64,000 bases of DNA, taken from NCBI GenBank assembly GCA_010672925.1, contig JAAHFP010000002.1, forward strand, positions 367,244-431,243, written 5' to 3'. The notes beneath the pieces were generated by a model. That model searched no databases. It saw only the letters and a program-made list of their open reading frames with translations, and was not told where the DNA came from. Of this stretch, positions 44,573 through 53,124 are shown piece by piece. Every line of letters begins with the position of its first letter. Positions within the stretch are counted from its first letter, which is position 1. Origin of the DNA: Symploca sp. SIO1C2. GTDB lineage: Bacteria > Cyanobacteriota > Cyanobacteriia > Cyanobacteriales > Coleofasciculaceae. Position numbers and translations under genes: made by a program.

Positions 44573-44821
44573 GCGCTAAAGGGTAGGTGTTTTTTTGCAC
44601 CTCCTAAAAAAAACGGCTAAATCGCTTTCTGTACAAGAGTTTGAGGTGTGTTAGTGAAAAATTTCTTTAGCGCTTTTTCTGAAATGCTTATGGTGACTGG
44701 ATTTGAGGGTATTTTAAAAATAAGGTGTTTGATTAACCAGGGGCTGAAATGCTATATTTTGATTCATTAGCACCTTTGAACCTTGAAAACTACATACAGC
44801 AAGGGTTCCTGAATGCCGCCC
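44573..44821 (+). promoter_or_regulatory. CRISPR leader 3
   Basis: Homologous to leaders 1 and 2. Perfect inverted repeat GCGCTAAAG / CTTTAGCGC (44573 and 44665). The T7-loop-A8 hairpin carries CACCTCCT, the reverse complement of the AGGAGGTG in leader 1. It ends ACATACAGCAAGGGTTCC before the array. Confidence 0.8.
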
Positions 44822-45511
44822 CTCGCAATTGCTCTGAATCCCTATCAGGGATTGAAACGCAAATCAGACACAAGCAGCTAACAATACCAACTCGCAATTG
44901 CTCTGAATCCCTATCAGGGATTGAAACACTTTATGCTTCCATCTTCCACCTCACTAGATATTTTCCTCGCAATTGCTCTGAATCCCTATCAGGGATTGAA
45001 ACGCAAGGGCATTCATTTTTATTACAGCCACATTCAACCTCGCAATTGCTCTGAATCCCTATCAGGGATTGAAACAACTGGTAATTGGTAACTAGCAACT
45101 GGTTAATTGGCCTCGCAATTGCTCTGAATCCCTATCAGGGATTGAAACGATTAGGGTAAGTGGCTCGACCGTTTCCTTTGACCTCGCAATTGCTCTGAAT
45201 CCCTATCAGGGATTGAAACGCAACGTGTGATTTTTTGAGAACAGTTGTGATTTCCTCGCAATTGCTCTGAATCCCTATCAGGGATTGAAACAATTTGACT
45301 TCGTACTTGAATTTACTGACAGTGTCGTCCTCGCAATTGCTCTGAATCCCTATCAGGGATTGAAACTCAGACCCAAAGCTTATTTGTATATGAGATCCAA
45401 TCTCGCAATTGCTCTGAATCCCTATCAGGGATTGAAACATCCAATTCTCTAAATCTACCCTGTGACCAACAGAACTCGCAATTGCTCTGAATCCCTATCA
45501 GGGATTGAAAC
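44822..45511 (+). CRISPR. CRISPR array 3, 10 repeats, 9 spacers
   Basis: 37-bp repeats beginning CTCGCAATTGCTCTGAA and ending CCCTATCAGGGATTGAAAC; spacers are 32-38 bp. All ten repeats look intact, including the last, with no degenerate end. It is directly downstream of cas2. The array ends 8 bp before the stop of the convergent methyltransferase gene. Confidence 0.97.
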
Positions 45512-45519
45512 AGGGCTGC

Positions 45520-46275
45520 TTATATCTCAGGGGATTTGGCTCTGGTTGATTTTTGCAAAGCAACAAAACCGTAACCATACCAATCGTGATACTCTCTGTA
45601 CATTTCAATCTCCCGCTGCTCATTTTCGAGAACAGCTAACGCCTCTGCATCATTCTTATATATCTGACCAAGGTCATTAATTTTTTCTTGCAGTGGCAGA
45701 TAGTAGTTCCACCATGCCTTCTCTGGAAGAATGAAATTTCCAATTAAATCATATCCCCATTCAGGAACCAGATTTAACACCTCCTCCCATGTCCTCATTC
45801 CAGGATAATTTTCTCCCCAATAAGATTGAATAACCTCTGGTGGTTGAGGCTGCAACCAAACTAGCTCACTCACAACCAAATACCCACCAGGTTTGAGCAA
45901 AGCCTGCCATTGCTTTAAGCCTTCTTCCAAGCCAATGATATAAATCGAGCCTTCAGCCCAGAGTAAATCAAATGTTGCTTCCGGAAAAGATAGAGCCAAC
46001 ATTGATTGATTTAAACAGGTAATTTGGTTGAGCAAACCCAGGGCAGTGGCTTGGTCTTGAAGATAATCTAAATATGGTTGATGATTATCGATTGCGGAGA
46101 TGTGACCATCGGTTAACCTAGCTAGTTCTAAGGTTTGTGCCCCCGGACCACAGCCAATATCTAGAATCTTGGGTTGCACTAGCTGAGGAAGCATCTGCCA
46201 TGCCTGCCGAGTGTATTCGTCTCCACCAGGACTTTCCTTGGGAAGATTGTTGTGAATTTCCAAAAAAATTTCCAT
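45520..46275 (-). CDS. Class I SAM-dependent methyltransferase
   Basis: 251 residues. Motif I is ILDIGCGPGAQTLELARL near residue 37, followed by AIDNHQPYLDYL (acidic end of strand 2), FDLLWAEGSIYIIG and LLKPGGYLVVSEL. The C-terminal half is helical (YREYHDWYGYGFVAL). A small-molecule methyltransferase is likely; the substrate is unknown. It converges on CRISPR array 3, the two ending 8 bp apart. Confidence 0.85.
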   Translation of the reverse strand: MEIFLEIHNNLPKESPGGDEYTRQAWQMLPQLVQPKILDIGCGPGAQTLELARLTDGHISAIDNHQPYLDYLQDQATALGLLNQITCLNQSMLALSFPEATFDLLWAEGSIYIIGLEEGLKQWQALLKPGGYLVVSELVWLQPQPPEVIQSYWGENYPGMRTWEEVLNLVPEWGYDLIGNFILPEKAWWNYYLPLQEKINDLGQIYKNDAEALAVLENEQREIEMYREYHDWYGYGFVALQKSTRAKSPEI

Positions 46276-46309
46276 TGGCCACCGTTTCAGTAAACTTTAC
46301 TTTCGTTAC

Positions 46310-46339
46310 TGTAGAGACGCGCCATGGCGCGTCTCTACA
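46310..46339. repeat. 30-bp perfect palindrome, dispersed repeat copy 3
   Basis: Identical half-site to 3016 and 7687. This copy lies between two divergent genes, so termination is not its only possible role. Confidence 0.85.
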
Positions 46340-46391
46340 TGGGTTGGGAAGGCAAGTTATAATTCAACCAACCCCCTAATCTGCTCAACCG

Positions 46392-48275
46392 ATGAGCCAC
46401 TGTATTAATCCTAATTGTCCCAATCCCCAAAATCCAGATAATATCCTCTTATGCCAAGCCTGTGGTTCGGAATTGCTCTTGGCAGGAGAATATCGGGTAA
46501 GTCGGTTACTTAGTGGCAAAGGGGGATTTGGTAGGACTTATGAAGCAACGAGTCAGAGTAGTCAGGCGAAAGTACTCAAAGTTCTAATTAACCATCATAA
46601 CCATCAACCCAAAATTATTGAATTATTCCAGCAAGAGGCGCGGGTGCTTCAGCGGCTGAATCATTCAGGGATTCCTCAGGGAGAGATATATTTTACCTTT
46701 CTACCGAAAGATGCTCAACAGCCATTGCACTGTCTGGTGATGGAGAAGATTGAAGGGTTGGATTTGGAGGAGTATCAAAAACAGCGGCAAAATCGTCCGA
46801 TTGAACAACGGTTAGCTCTCAAATGGCTTATACAATTAGCTCAGATTCTGGATGAGGTGCATCAACAGCAGTTTTTCCACCGGGATATCAAGCCATCGAA
46901 TATTATCCTCAAGCCAGATGGACAATTGGTGTTGATTGATTTTGGTACAGTTAGGGAAATTACCGCTACCTACTATGATAAACAACCACAAGGACAAGTT
47001 ACAGCGATCGCTTCCTTTGGTTACACACCCCCAGAACAACTAAACTATCGAGCAGTACCTCAATCGGATTTCTTTGCTTTAGGACGTACTTTTGTTTTTC
47101 TGCTGACGGGTAAGCAACCGACTGATCCAGATATTTACGACTATCTCAATAATGAATTAAACTGGCGCAATCATAGTTCTGCTCTTGTGCGGGAATTAGC
47201 AGACTTTATTGATCAGCTGATGATGCATTCAGTTAATCAGCGACCAAGTAACACTCAGGTAATTCTACAACGGTTGGCAGAAATTGAGCGAATAATCAAT
47301 CGACAAAAGAATGGCTTGACGAGAAGGCAGTTGATTAAGGTTGCAGGTTTGAGTGGTGTTAGTTTGGTGGGAGGAGTGATTGCTTATCAAACTTGGAAAC
47401 AACAACAACTCAACCTCCAATCCTTTGAATTTGATGTCATAACAGTAGACCTCCAAGGTAAGAAAAATAACCCCAATCGTCGCCAAGCAAAATTCTTTAC
47501 TGAAGACTTGGGTAAGGTCGTAATGCTGGAAATGGTGGCAATTCCTGGTGGTACATTTATGAGGGGGTCTCCAGCTACGGAAGAGGCTCGAATTAACACA
47601 GAAAGTCCCCAGCTTCCCGTAGATATTAAGCCGTTCTATTTGAGTAAATGTACTATCACTCAGGAACAGTGGAAAGCGGTAGCTGCTTTGCCTAAAGTTA
47701 GCCGTGATTTAAATACTGACCCATCTTATTTTAAAGGTGATAATCTACCAGTAGAACAGGTATCATGGCATTCTGTCAAAGAGTTTTGTGATAGACTCTC
47801 AAACAAAATAAACAAAACAAGCAAAACCGGACGTAACTACCGGTTACCTAGCGAAGCGGAATGGGAATATGCCTGTCGTGCTGGCACTACTACCCCTTTC
47901 CACTTTGGGGAGACTATTACCACCGATTTGGTTAACTATGATGGTAACTCGACTTACGGTTTTGGTTCCAAGGGAGAGTATCGACAGACAACTACCAAAG
48001 AAAAGAATTTTCGAGTAGCTAACGCTTTCGGTTTATATGATATGCATGGTAATGTCTGGGAATGGTGTGATGATCATTGGCATTATAGTTATAATGGAGC
48101 TCCAAATGATGGTAGTGCTTGGTTAAAGCAAGGAAATGAAAATGATAGTTATTACCGAGTGCTACGGGGTGGTTCATGGAGCGATAATCCGAAGTACTGC
48201 CGTAGTGCGCAGCGCAACAGATACAACCCGAACTACTGGTACAAAAATATAGGCTTTCGAGTTGCTATTTCCTAG
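46392..48275 (+). CDS. Ser/Thr kinase fused to formylglycine-generating-enzyme (FGE-sulfatase) domain
   Basis: 627 residues. A zinc-ribbon start (CINPNCPNP ... LLCQAC), a Hanks kinase from about 33 to 300 (GKGGFGRTYEAT P-loop, AKVLKVL Lys, HRDIKPSNIIL catalytic loop, IDFGTVRE), one hydrophobic segment near 320-338 (VAGLSGVSLVGGVIAY), then an FGE/SUMF1 domain (IPGGTFMRGSP, RLPSEAEWEYACRAGT, GLYDMHGNVWEWC, YRVLRGGSW, IGFRVAI). It is a known cyanobacterial architecture, probably membrane signalling with an extracytoplasmic FGE-like sensor; whether the FGE part is catalytic is unclear. ATG at 46392, monocistronic. Confidence 0.9.
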   Translation: MSHCINPNCPNPQNPDNILLCQACGSELLLAGEYRVSRLLSGKGGFGRTYEATSQSSQAKVLKVLINHHNHQPKIIELFQQEARVLQRLNHSGIPQGEIYFTFLPKDAQQPLHCLVMEKIEGLDLEEYQKQRQNRPIEQRLALKWLIQLAQILDEVHQQQFFHRDIKPSNIILKPDGQLVLIDFGTVREITATYYDKQPQGQVTAIASFGYTPPEQLNYRAVPQSDFFALGRTFVFLLTGKQPTDPDIYDYLNNELNWRNHSSALVRELADFIDQLMMHSVNQRPSNTQVILQRLAEIERIINRQKNGLTRRQLIKVAGLSGVSLVGGVIAYQTWKQQQLNLQSFEFDVITVDLQGKKNNPNRRQAKFFTEDLGKVVMLEMVAIPGGTFMRGSPATEEARINTESPQLPVDIKPFYLSKCTITQEQWKAVAALPKVSRDLNTDPSYFKGDNLPVEQVSWHSVKEFCDRLSNKINKTSKTGRNYRLPSEAEWEYACRAGTTTPFHFGETITTDLVNYDGNSTYGFGSKGEYRQTTTKEKNFRVANAFGLYDMHGNVWEWCDDHWHYSYNGAPNDGSAWLKQGNENDSYYRVLRGGSWSDNPKYCRSAQRNRYNPNYWYKNIGFRVAIS

Positions 48276-48380
48276 GTGTTATTTCTTCTTTGTTTCCCAG
48301 ATTATCATTTGGGCGGGTTTTTTATCAATGTTGTCGATAAATGGGTTAACAGTGACCTTAAACCCGCCCCTACAGCAATT
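48276..48380. other. Intergenic segment with GC-rich repeat
   Basis: GGGCGGGTTTTTTATC...AACCCGCCCCTAC is an inverted segment like that near 24.4 kb. No gene; the track ORF at 48276 is repeat-derived. Confidence 0.4.
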
Positions 48381-48490
48381 GATACAGCGCTTTGCCCTGT
48401 AATAAAGTACACTAACCAGACAAAAGTCCCCCTTATTAAGGGGGATTTAGGGGGATCAAATGTACCCCATAGCAGAGCAAAATGCTGTAT
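48381..48490 (+). mobile_element. MITE-like 110-bp element, copy 2
   Basis: Same length and nearly the same sequence as 24704-24813 (hairpin core TTATTAA instead of TTAATAA). Ends ATACAGCGCTTTGC / GCAAAATGCTGTAT. Confidence 0.7.
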
Positions 48491-48578
48491 TGTCTGTTTT
48501 GGATATCTAATTCACATTATAAGATATTCAGCGATCGCTAATCTAGAAATGCAATTACATTGCGAGCAATTCAAATTA

Positions 48579-48632
48579 CAGTATATATGTGCGCACATTT
48601 TCCCATTATGAAATAGTATCATAAAAATAGCA
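48579..48632 (+). repeat. TA-flanking repeat, copy 1 (upstream of vapB)
   Basis: CAGTATATATGTGCGCACAT, then TTTCCCATTATGAAATAGTA and TCATAAAAATAGCA. It ends 13 bp before the vapB ATG and contains the 12-bp palindrome ATGTGCGCACAT. It recurs at 49286 and 50141. Confidence 0.75.
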
Positions 48633-48645
48633 ACAAGAAAAAAAT

Positions 48646-48849
48646 ATGATGGTTACCACTCTTCAAATTGACGATAATCTCCTGCAAGAAGCTCTTGCTG
48701 TGAGTGACTATCCAACCACCACTGCTTTGGTTGAAGCAGCTTTACGAGAATATATACAACGTCACAAACAACTCAAAGTGCTGGAATTGTTCGGTACTAT
48801 CGACTACGAAGAAGATTATAACTACAAGCAACAAAGGCAAATAAGATGA
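48646..48849 (+). CDS. vapB: VapB-type antitoxin
   Basis: 67 residues. TTLQIDDNLLQEALAVSDY, then TTTALVEAALREYIQRHKQL, is a ribbon-helix-helix/VapB (DUF2191-like) N-terminus; the acidic tail (LFGTIDYEEDYNY) would wrap the toxin. The stop overlaps the vapC start by 4 bases (ATGA). Autorepression with VapC is expected. Confidence 0.85.
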   Translation: MMVTTLQIDDNLLQEALAVSDYPTTTALVEAALREYIQRHKQLKVLELFGTIDYEEDYNYKQQRQIR

Positions 48850-49244
48850 ATGTCCTTGTTGATACTTCCGTTTGGTCTCTGGCGCTGCGACGCAATTCTC
48901 CAGATCAAGCGATTGCGATTACTAATTTACTGCGGGATTTGATTGCAGAAGGAAAAGTTGTTCTACTGGGAGCGATTCGTCAAGAAGTCCTTTCTGGAAT
49001 TCGTAACAACTCACAGTTTGAGAGATTACGAGACTATCTTCGTGCTTTTCCTGATTTAGAGCTAACTACAAAAGACTACGAACTAGCGGCGGAGTTTTTC
49101 AATATCTGTCGCAGTAATGGTGTTCAGGGTTCAAATATTGATTTTCTCATATGCGCAGTTGCTCATCGTCGTGGCTACAGCATTTTTACCACTGATAAAG
49201 ATTTTGATAATTTCCGATTACATATTCCAGTTCTATTGCTATGA
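48846..49244 (+). CDS. vapC: VapC-type PIN-domain toxin
   Basis: 132 residues. PIN motifs: VLVDTSVWSLAL (first Asp), GAIRQEVLSGIR (Glu), NIDFLICAVAHRRG (Asp) and IFTTDKDFDNF (Asp). Family knowledge: Mg-dependent RNase, often cleaving tRNA, inhibited by VapB. Full length. Confidence 0.9.
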   Translation: MNVLVDTSVWSLALRRNSPDQAIAITNLLRDLIAEGKVVLLGAIRQEVLSGIRNNSQFERLRDYLRAFPDLELTTKDYELAAEFFNICRSNGVQGSNIDFLICAVAHRRGYSIFTTDKDFDNFRLHIPVLLL

Positions 49245-49285
49245 TACCAAATCACTGCCTAGAAAGAATGAACAGCGAAAGATTT

Positions 49286-49375
49286 CAGTATATATGTGCG
49301 CACATTTTCCCATGATGAAATGGTATCACAAAAATAGCAGTAATTGTATCAGTAGGTTACTCAATAACCTAAACT
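49286..49375 (+). repeat. TA-flanking repeat, copy 2 (between the two TA modules)
   Basis: Longer than copy 1. After the shared AAAAATAGCA it continues with GTAATTGTATC and the hairpin AGGTTACTCAATAACCT, as in copy 3. The stretch 49245-49486 has no gene. Confidence 0.75.
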
Positions 49376-49486
49376 TATCCCTACAGATAGACAGAATTTT
49401 CTTCTCAATTCTCAATAGGCTAAGTTGCGATCGCTTGATATTGAACAATAGCATGATTTATGCGGTTGGCTCAAAACACTGGGGAA

Positions 49487-49846
49487 CTAACCTGGATGTG
49501 GTATCAATTGAAATGCTTGTATCATGGTCGCATTGAGAACTTGCACCTGCTTACTGCTCAATTTTCCCAATTTTCTAGCAACTAACAGGTGATTTAGGGT
49601 AGCAATTCGAGTTACTCTCACTTTAGATGAAACTCGCAATCCTGTGCTTGTAAATTCTGGATCTGAAGCATCAATCACAAATTCTTCTGGATTTACGCTA
49701 CTAATATTTTGAGAAGTAATTGCACAAAGGGTAACATCATTGCCGGTTCTGCTTAACCACAGAACTAAAGCGGGACGTAACTTGGTTTGACTGAGGTCAG
49801 TAAACGGAAAATTAACCAGAACAATATCTCCTTTACTTATTGCCAC
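49487..49846 (-). CDS. MazF/PemK-type toxin
   Basis: 119 residues. KGDIVLVNFPFTDLSQTKLR, then PALVLW, is the PemK/MazF N-terminus; GLRVSSKVRVTRIATLNHLL contains the conserved Ser/Arg region. Ribosome-independent mRNA interferase by family. The start overlaps the end of the upstream antitoxin gene by 10 bp. Confidence 0.85.
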   Translation of the reverse strand: MAISKGDIVLVNFPFTDLSQTKLRPALVLWLSRTGNDVTLCAITSQNISSVNPEEFVIDASDPEFTSTGLRVSSKVRVTRIATLNHLLVARKLGKLSSKQVQVLNATMIQAFQLIPHPG

Positions 49847-50079
49847 TCAATCGGTTCTCCATCTTCAATGGTGTATAAATCTGGCTCATCATGCCAAAAG
49901 TTAAAAGCTCCACCTTGATCAGCAAGATGCATCAATTCAAGAGTTGAAGGATAAGGAACATCTCCAAATAATTTTTCTTCTAGCAAAGCTTGTTCTGCGG
50001 GTGACAGGGAGCGAATAGCTTGCACTAAAGACTCAACTAGTTGGGTATTTACTGTTTTGCTTGTGGTAATTTTGCTCAT
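49837..50079 (-). CDS. Antitoxin partner of the MazF-like toxin
   Basis: 80 residues. LVESLVQAIRSLSPAEQALL is an antitoxin-like helix common in cyanobacteria; the acidic tail (FWHDEPDLYTIEDGEP) suits toxin binding. No clear AbrB or ribbon-helix-helix fold, so it is not a standard MazE. It precedes and overlaps the toxin gene. Confidence 0.7.
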   Translation of the reverse strand: MSKITTSKTVNTQLVESLVQAIRSLSPAEQALLEEKLFGDVPYPSTLELMHLADQGGAFNFWHDEPDLYTIEDGEPIEWQ

Positions 50080-50140
50080 ACTTCATTAGTTACGCAGTTT
50101 CACCAATTAATCTTCTATAGCACTGTAAGCAACCGAAATT

Positions 50141-50235
50141 ATAGTATACATGTGCGCACATTTTTCCATGATGAAATAGTATCACAAAAATAGCAGTAAA
50201 TGTATCTGTAGGTTACTAAATAACCCTAACTTCTT
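50141..50235 (+). repeat. TA-flanking repeat, copy 3 (upstream of the MazEF-like module)
   Basis: AGTATACATGTGCGCACATT, TTCCATGATGAAATAGTATC, ending AGGTTACTAAATAACC. It lies 60 bp upstream of the reverse-strand antitoxin gene. Confidence 0.75.
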
Positions 50236-50261
50236 AAAAAAATCAGGGCTCTAACACTTCC

Positions 50262-50298
50262 CAATTCTTAATTCTTAATTCTTAATTCTTAATTCCTA
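50262..50298. repeat. ATTCTTA heptamer tract
   Basis: About four AATTCTT units overlap the last codons of the helicase gene (its C-terminal EAIN and stop). Confidence 0.75.
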
Positions 50299-52959
50299 AT
50301 TAATCGCCTCATTCACCGGAAAACGGTCAAGTAACTGAATAGCACGAATTGCATTACGCCGCAAAGCTTCTGAAATTCCAGGAACATGAGGAATTTGAGA
50401 CAAGATATCCACTGTGCGCCGCAAAATCCGCACAATATTCCCCTCATCTAAATTAGTGTTCTCGCATAACTCACTCCATTCCACTCCTAACGCCCAAGTC
50501 TCTACCAAACCGATAAGTTCATACTCCAACCACACTGGCAAAGCTACACGATGTTTATGCTGCAATTTAAAGACATCTCGCCGCATTGACTTCAAACTAT
50601 CTAATACCTCTGTTACTGCCAAGGTTGGGGAATAGTTAGTATAGCTACCAGAGCGTAGAGTTTCCGTTACCAAAGCTGACATTGCTGCTCCTAGGTGGTG
50701 GGGAGCTAGTTCATCCAATTTACCTGACATTAAAACTAAGCCTAACCACAATTCATTTTCTCCCCGAATGGCAGCAGTTGCTTTTCCTTGAGCTGTGGGC
50801 TTGACCTCATCTAAGCAATCAAATAGTCTTAAAATTTCCATCAGGTTGAGAAATTCTTGCCAGTGGTGAGCTTGTTTTTCTCGAAATTCTGCTTGCAGTT
50901 GATTAATTTCCGTTTGCAGGGCTAACCGACGGCTATGACGTTTGAGCAATTTAGTAGGATTACCCCACTGTTGTAGAGGATGCTCATCTAGTTGGGTTTT
51001 AACTGCTTCCACTACTCGCGCTTGATCCATGACTTCTGGAGCAACAGTTATTTCTGGAGTAGAAGGAACTAAGGCACTCAGGGCTTCGGTTTCTGAAGTA
51101 CCCCGTTTGACTTCCCCTGGCTTCAGATTCAGGGAGTCTGGCGGCTGTAGAGTCCCAATATTGAGGAATTCCCTCCTAACTACATCAGATAAACCCACCA
51201 CATCTGCCGTTGTCGCTACATACCAGCGGTTGGTTGCACTTAAGCATACTAGATAAGGAGATTGACCTTGGCCTTTTGCCTTACTTACCAATACTGCGGG
51301 AATTGGAGAAGATACTTTAACTTGCTTCCCTTTGAGATAGAGAATGGTGCCAGCTTCTAATCCTAGCAAAGCTTGGCTAATGCTCTTGACTTGCTCTTCT
51401 TCCGCTTGCTTTTGCAAAGTTTTCAATAAGCGGCGCTCTTCCCGGAGACGTTCAGCAAGTTTTTCGTAGCTGGTAAAATTTCCTACATTCATCGGTGCTA
51501 GCTGAATATCAATTTTTGCTAGCTCTGTTGTCAACTCCGTAATTTCCTGTTGCAGAGGCTTGAGGTAAAGTGTGGCTCGGTATTGGGCAAAGCTGCGCTC
51601 CACCAAGTCCTGCGCTTCCATGATACTGTGGGTTTGTAGCAAATTCAGTACCATACCATAGGTGGGGGTAAACTGACTCACCAAGGGATCAGACCCACTA
51701 GTTGTTAGGTAAGCTGCCTCCTTAGCACCTTCAAAAGGTGTCTGTAAAGTCACCACATAACCGTTAGTATCCATCCCCCGACGTCCAGCCCTACCAGACA
51801 TTTGCAAAAACTCAGAGGGTTTAAGGAGCCGATGTCCATCATCGGTACGTTTAGAAAGGGTAGAAATGACTGTAGTGCGAGCAGGCATATTAATTCCCGC
51901 TGCTAAGGTTTCTGTAGCAAACACTACTTTAACCAAGCCTGCTGCAAATAATTCTTCCACCAAACCTTTCCAAGCTGGTAAAATTCCCGCATGATGGGCA
52001 GCAATACCACGATAGAGAGGTTCAATTTGTCCAGCACGCCCTGCCTCTGGAAAGTTACTCAAAAACTCATCGACTCGGGTTTTGAGTTGAGCCTCTTCCT
52101 CTTGATTTACCAAGGACAAATAGCTAACTTCCTCTACCGCCTGATCACAACCCCGACGGCTGAAGATAAAGTAAATAGCTGGTAACATATCCCTGTGCTG
52201 TAGTTGCGTCAGGACAGAGGTAACACTAGGGCTTTGGGGACGCTCAGCTCTTCCCCTAACTTTTTGGCGTTTAGGCTTGAGGCGGGGGTTAAGTTTATTG
52301 TTGTGTTGATCTAGCAGGGGAAAAATTCCCTTGGGATTACCAAAGCTAAACTGTAGAGGAACTGGTCGAAAATCTGAATAAATCAACTCAGTGGAGCCGT
52401 GAACCAGATTCATCCAGTCTGTTAGCTGATCGCTGTTAGCAATCGTAGCAGAGAGGGCTACTAATTGGATGTTTGCCGGACAATAAATAATCGACTCTTC
52501 CCAAACTGTCCCCCGCTGGCGGTCATTCATGTAGTGACATTCATCTAGTACTACCGCCTCAACCCTTTCCAAGGAAGTACCGACTTCTCCAATTGGTGTG
52601 CCATAAAGCATATTCCGGAAAATTTCCGTAGTCATCACTAGGACGGGGGCATCTCGGTTAATCGAATTATCTCCAGTGAGTAAGCCAACATTCTCCTCAC
52701 CAAACTTCTTGCGAAAATCCCGCAGCTTTTGGTTAGAGAGGGCTTTTAAGGGAGTAGTGTAGAAAACTCTACCACCTTGTGCTAAAGCACGATAAATACT
52801 ATACTCTCCAATCAAGGTTTTACCAGAACCAGTGGGAGCACAAACTACTACAGATTTACCAGCATTCAGAGCCGCGATCGCCTCTTGCTGAAATTGATCG
52901 AGTTCAAAGGGAAATAGAGTTTTTAGGTCAAGTTCTAGAGAATTAGTGGGAACGTTCAC
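50296..52959 (-). CDS. Ski2/Mtr4-like DEAD/DEAH-box RNA helicase with DSHCT domain
   Basis: 887 residues. Motifs: APTGSGKTLIGEY (I), TTPLKALSNQK (Ia), TGDNSINRDAPVLVMTTEI (Ib), LDECHYMND (II), LSATIAN (III), FATETLAAGINMPARTTV (V) and MSGRAGRRGMDTNG (VI). The C-terminal about 170 residues (ALRRNAIRAIQLLDRFPVNE at the end) have the DSHCT pattern. Family knowledge: 3'-5' RNA unwinding in RNA turnover; the chloroplast relative ISE2 acts in plastid RNA processing. Widely conserved in cyanobacteria, so chromosomal core. Confidence 0.92.
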   Translation of the reverse strand: MNVPTNSLELDLKTLFPFELDQFQQEAIAALNAGKSVVVCAPTGSGKTLIGEYSIYRALAQGGRVFYTTPLKALSNQKLRDFRKKFGEENVGLLTGDNSINRDAPVLVMTTEIFRNMLYGTPIGEVGTSLERVEAVVLDECHYMNDRQRGTVWEESIIYCPANIQLVALSATIANSDQLTDWMNLVHGSTELIYSDFRPVPLQFSFGNPKGIFPLLDQHNNKLNPRLKPKRQKVRGRAERPQSPSVTSVLTQLQHRDMLPAIYFIFSRRGCDQAVEEVSYLSLVNQEEEAQLKTRVDEFLSNFPEAGRAGQIEPLYRGIAAHHAGILPAWKGLVEELFAAGLVKVVFATETLAAGINMPARTTVISTLSKRTDDGHRLLKPSEFLQMSGRAGRRGMDTNGYVVTLQTPFEGAKEAAYLTTSGSDPLVSQFTPTYGMVLNLLQTHSIMEAQDLVERSFAQYRATLYLKPLQQEITELTTELAKIDIQLAPMNVGNFTSYEKLAERLREERRLLKTLQKQAEEEQVKSISQALLGLEAGTILYLKGKQVKVSSPIPAVLVSKAKGQGQSPYLVCLSATNRWYVATTADVVGLSDVVRREFLNIGTLQPPDSLNLKPGEVKRGTSETEALSALVPSTPEITVAPEVMDQARVVEAVKTQLDEHPLQQWGNPTKLLKRHSRRLALQTEINQLQAEFREKQAHHWQEFLNLMEILRLFDCLDEVKPTAQGKATAAIRGENELWLGLVLMSGKLDELAPHHLGAAMSALVTETLRSGSYTNYSPTLAVTEVLDSLKSMRRDVFKLQHKHRVALPVWLEYELIGLVETWALGVEWSELCENTNLDEGNIVRILRRTVDILSQIPHVPGISEALRRNAIRAIQLLDRFPVNEAIN

Positions 52960-53046
52960 ACAAAGTACTTTTCTTTTTGATGCTTATGGACGAGTAAACA
53001 GTGTTCAGTCCCCAACTTACCAGTTATTCATCCAAGAGTAATCAGG

Positions 53047-53124
53047 AGGGAGCTGAGGGAGCTGAGGGAGCTGAGGAAGAAAAATTTATTTATTGCACAT
53101 TTTTAGGTGTGTCATAGCACTATT
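53047..53124. repeat. GCTGAGGGA tandem repeat with conserved tail
   Basis: GGAGCTGAGGGAGCTGAGGA, then AAATTTATTTATTGCACATT and TTAGGTGTGTCATAGCACTA. The tract plus tail matches 40.60-40.70 kb, and the tract alone is inverted near 3.22 kb. Confidence 0.7.

Noticed and set aside
45076-45111. Array 3 spacer resembling the TAATTGGTAA-type host repeats as a self-target
   Set aside because: Only compositional similarity to the 37.53-kb tract; no convincing continuous match in the window.
44749-45440. ORFs with repeated NCSESLSGIET or FQSLIGIQSNCE peptides
   Set aside because: Translations of CRISPR repeats in array 3.
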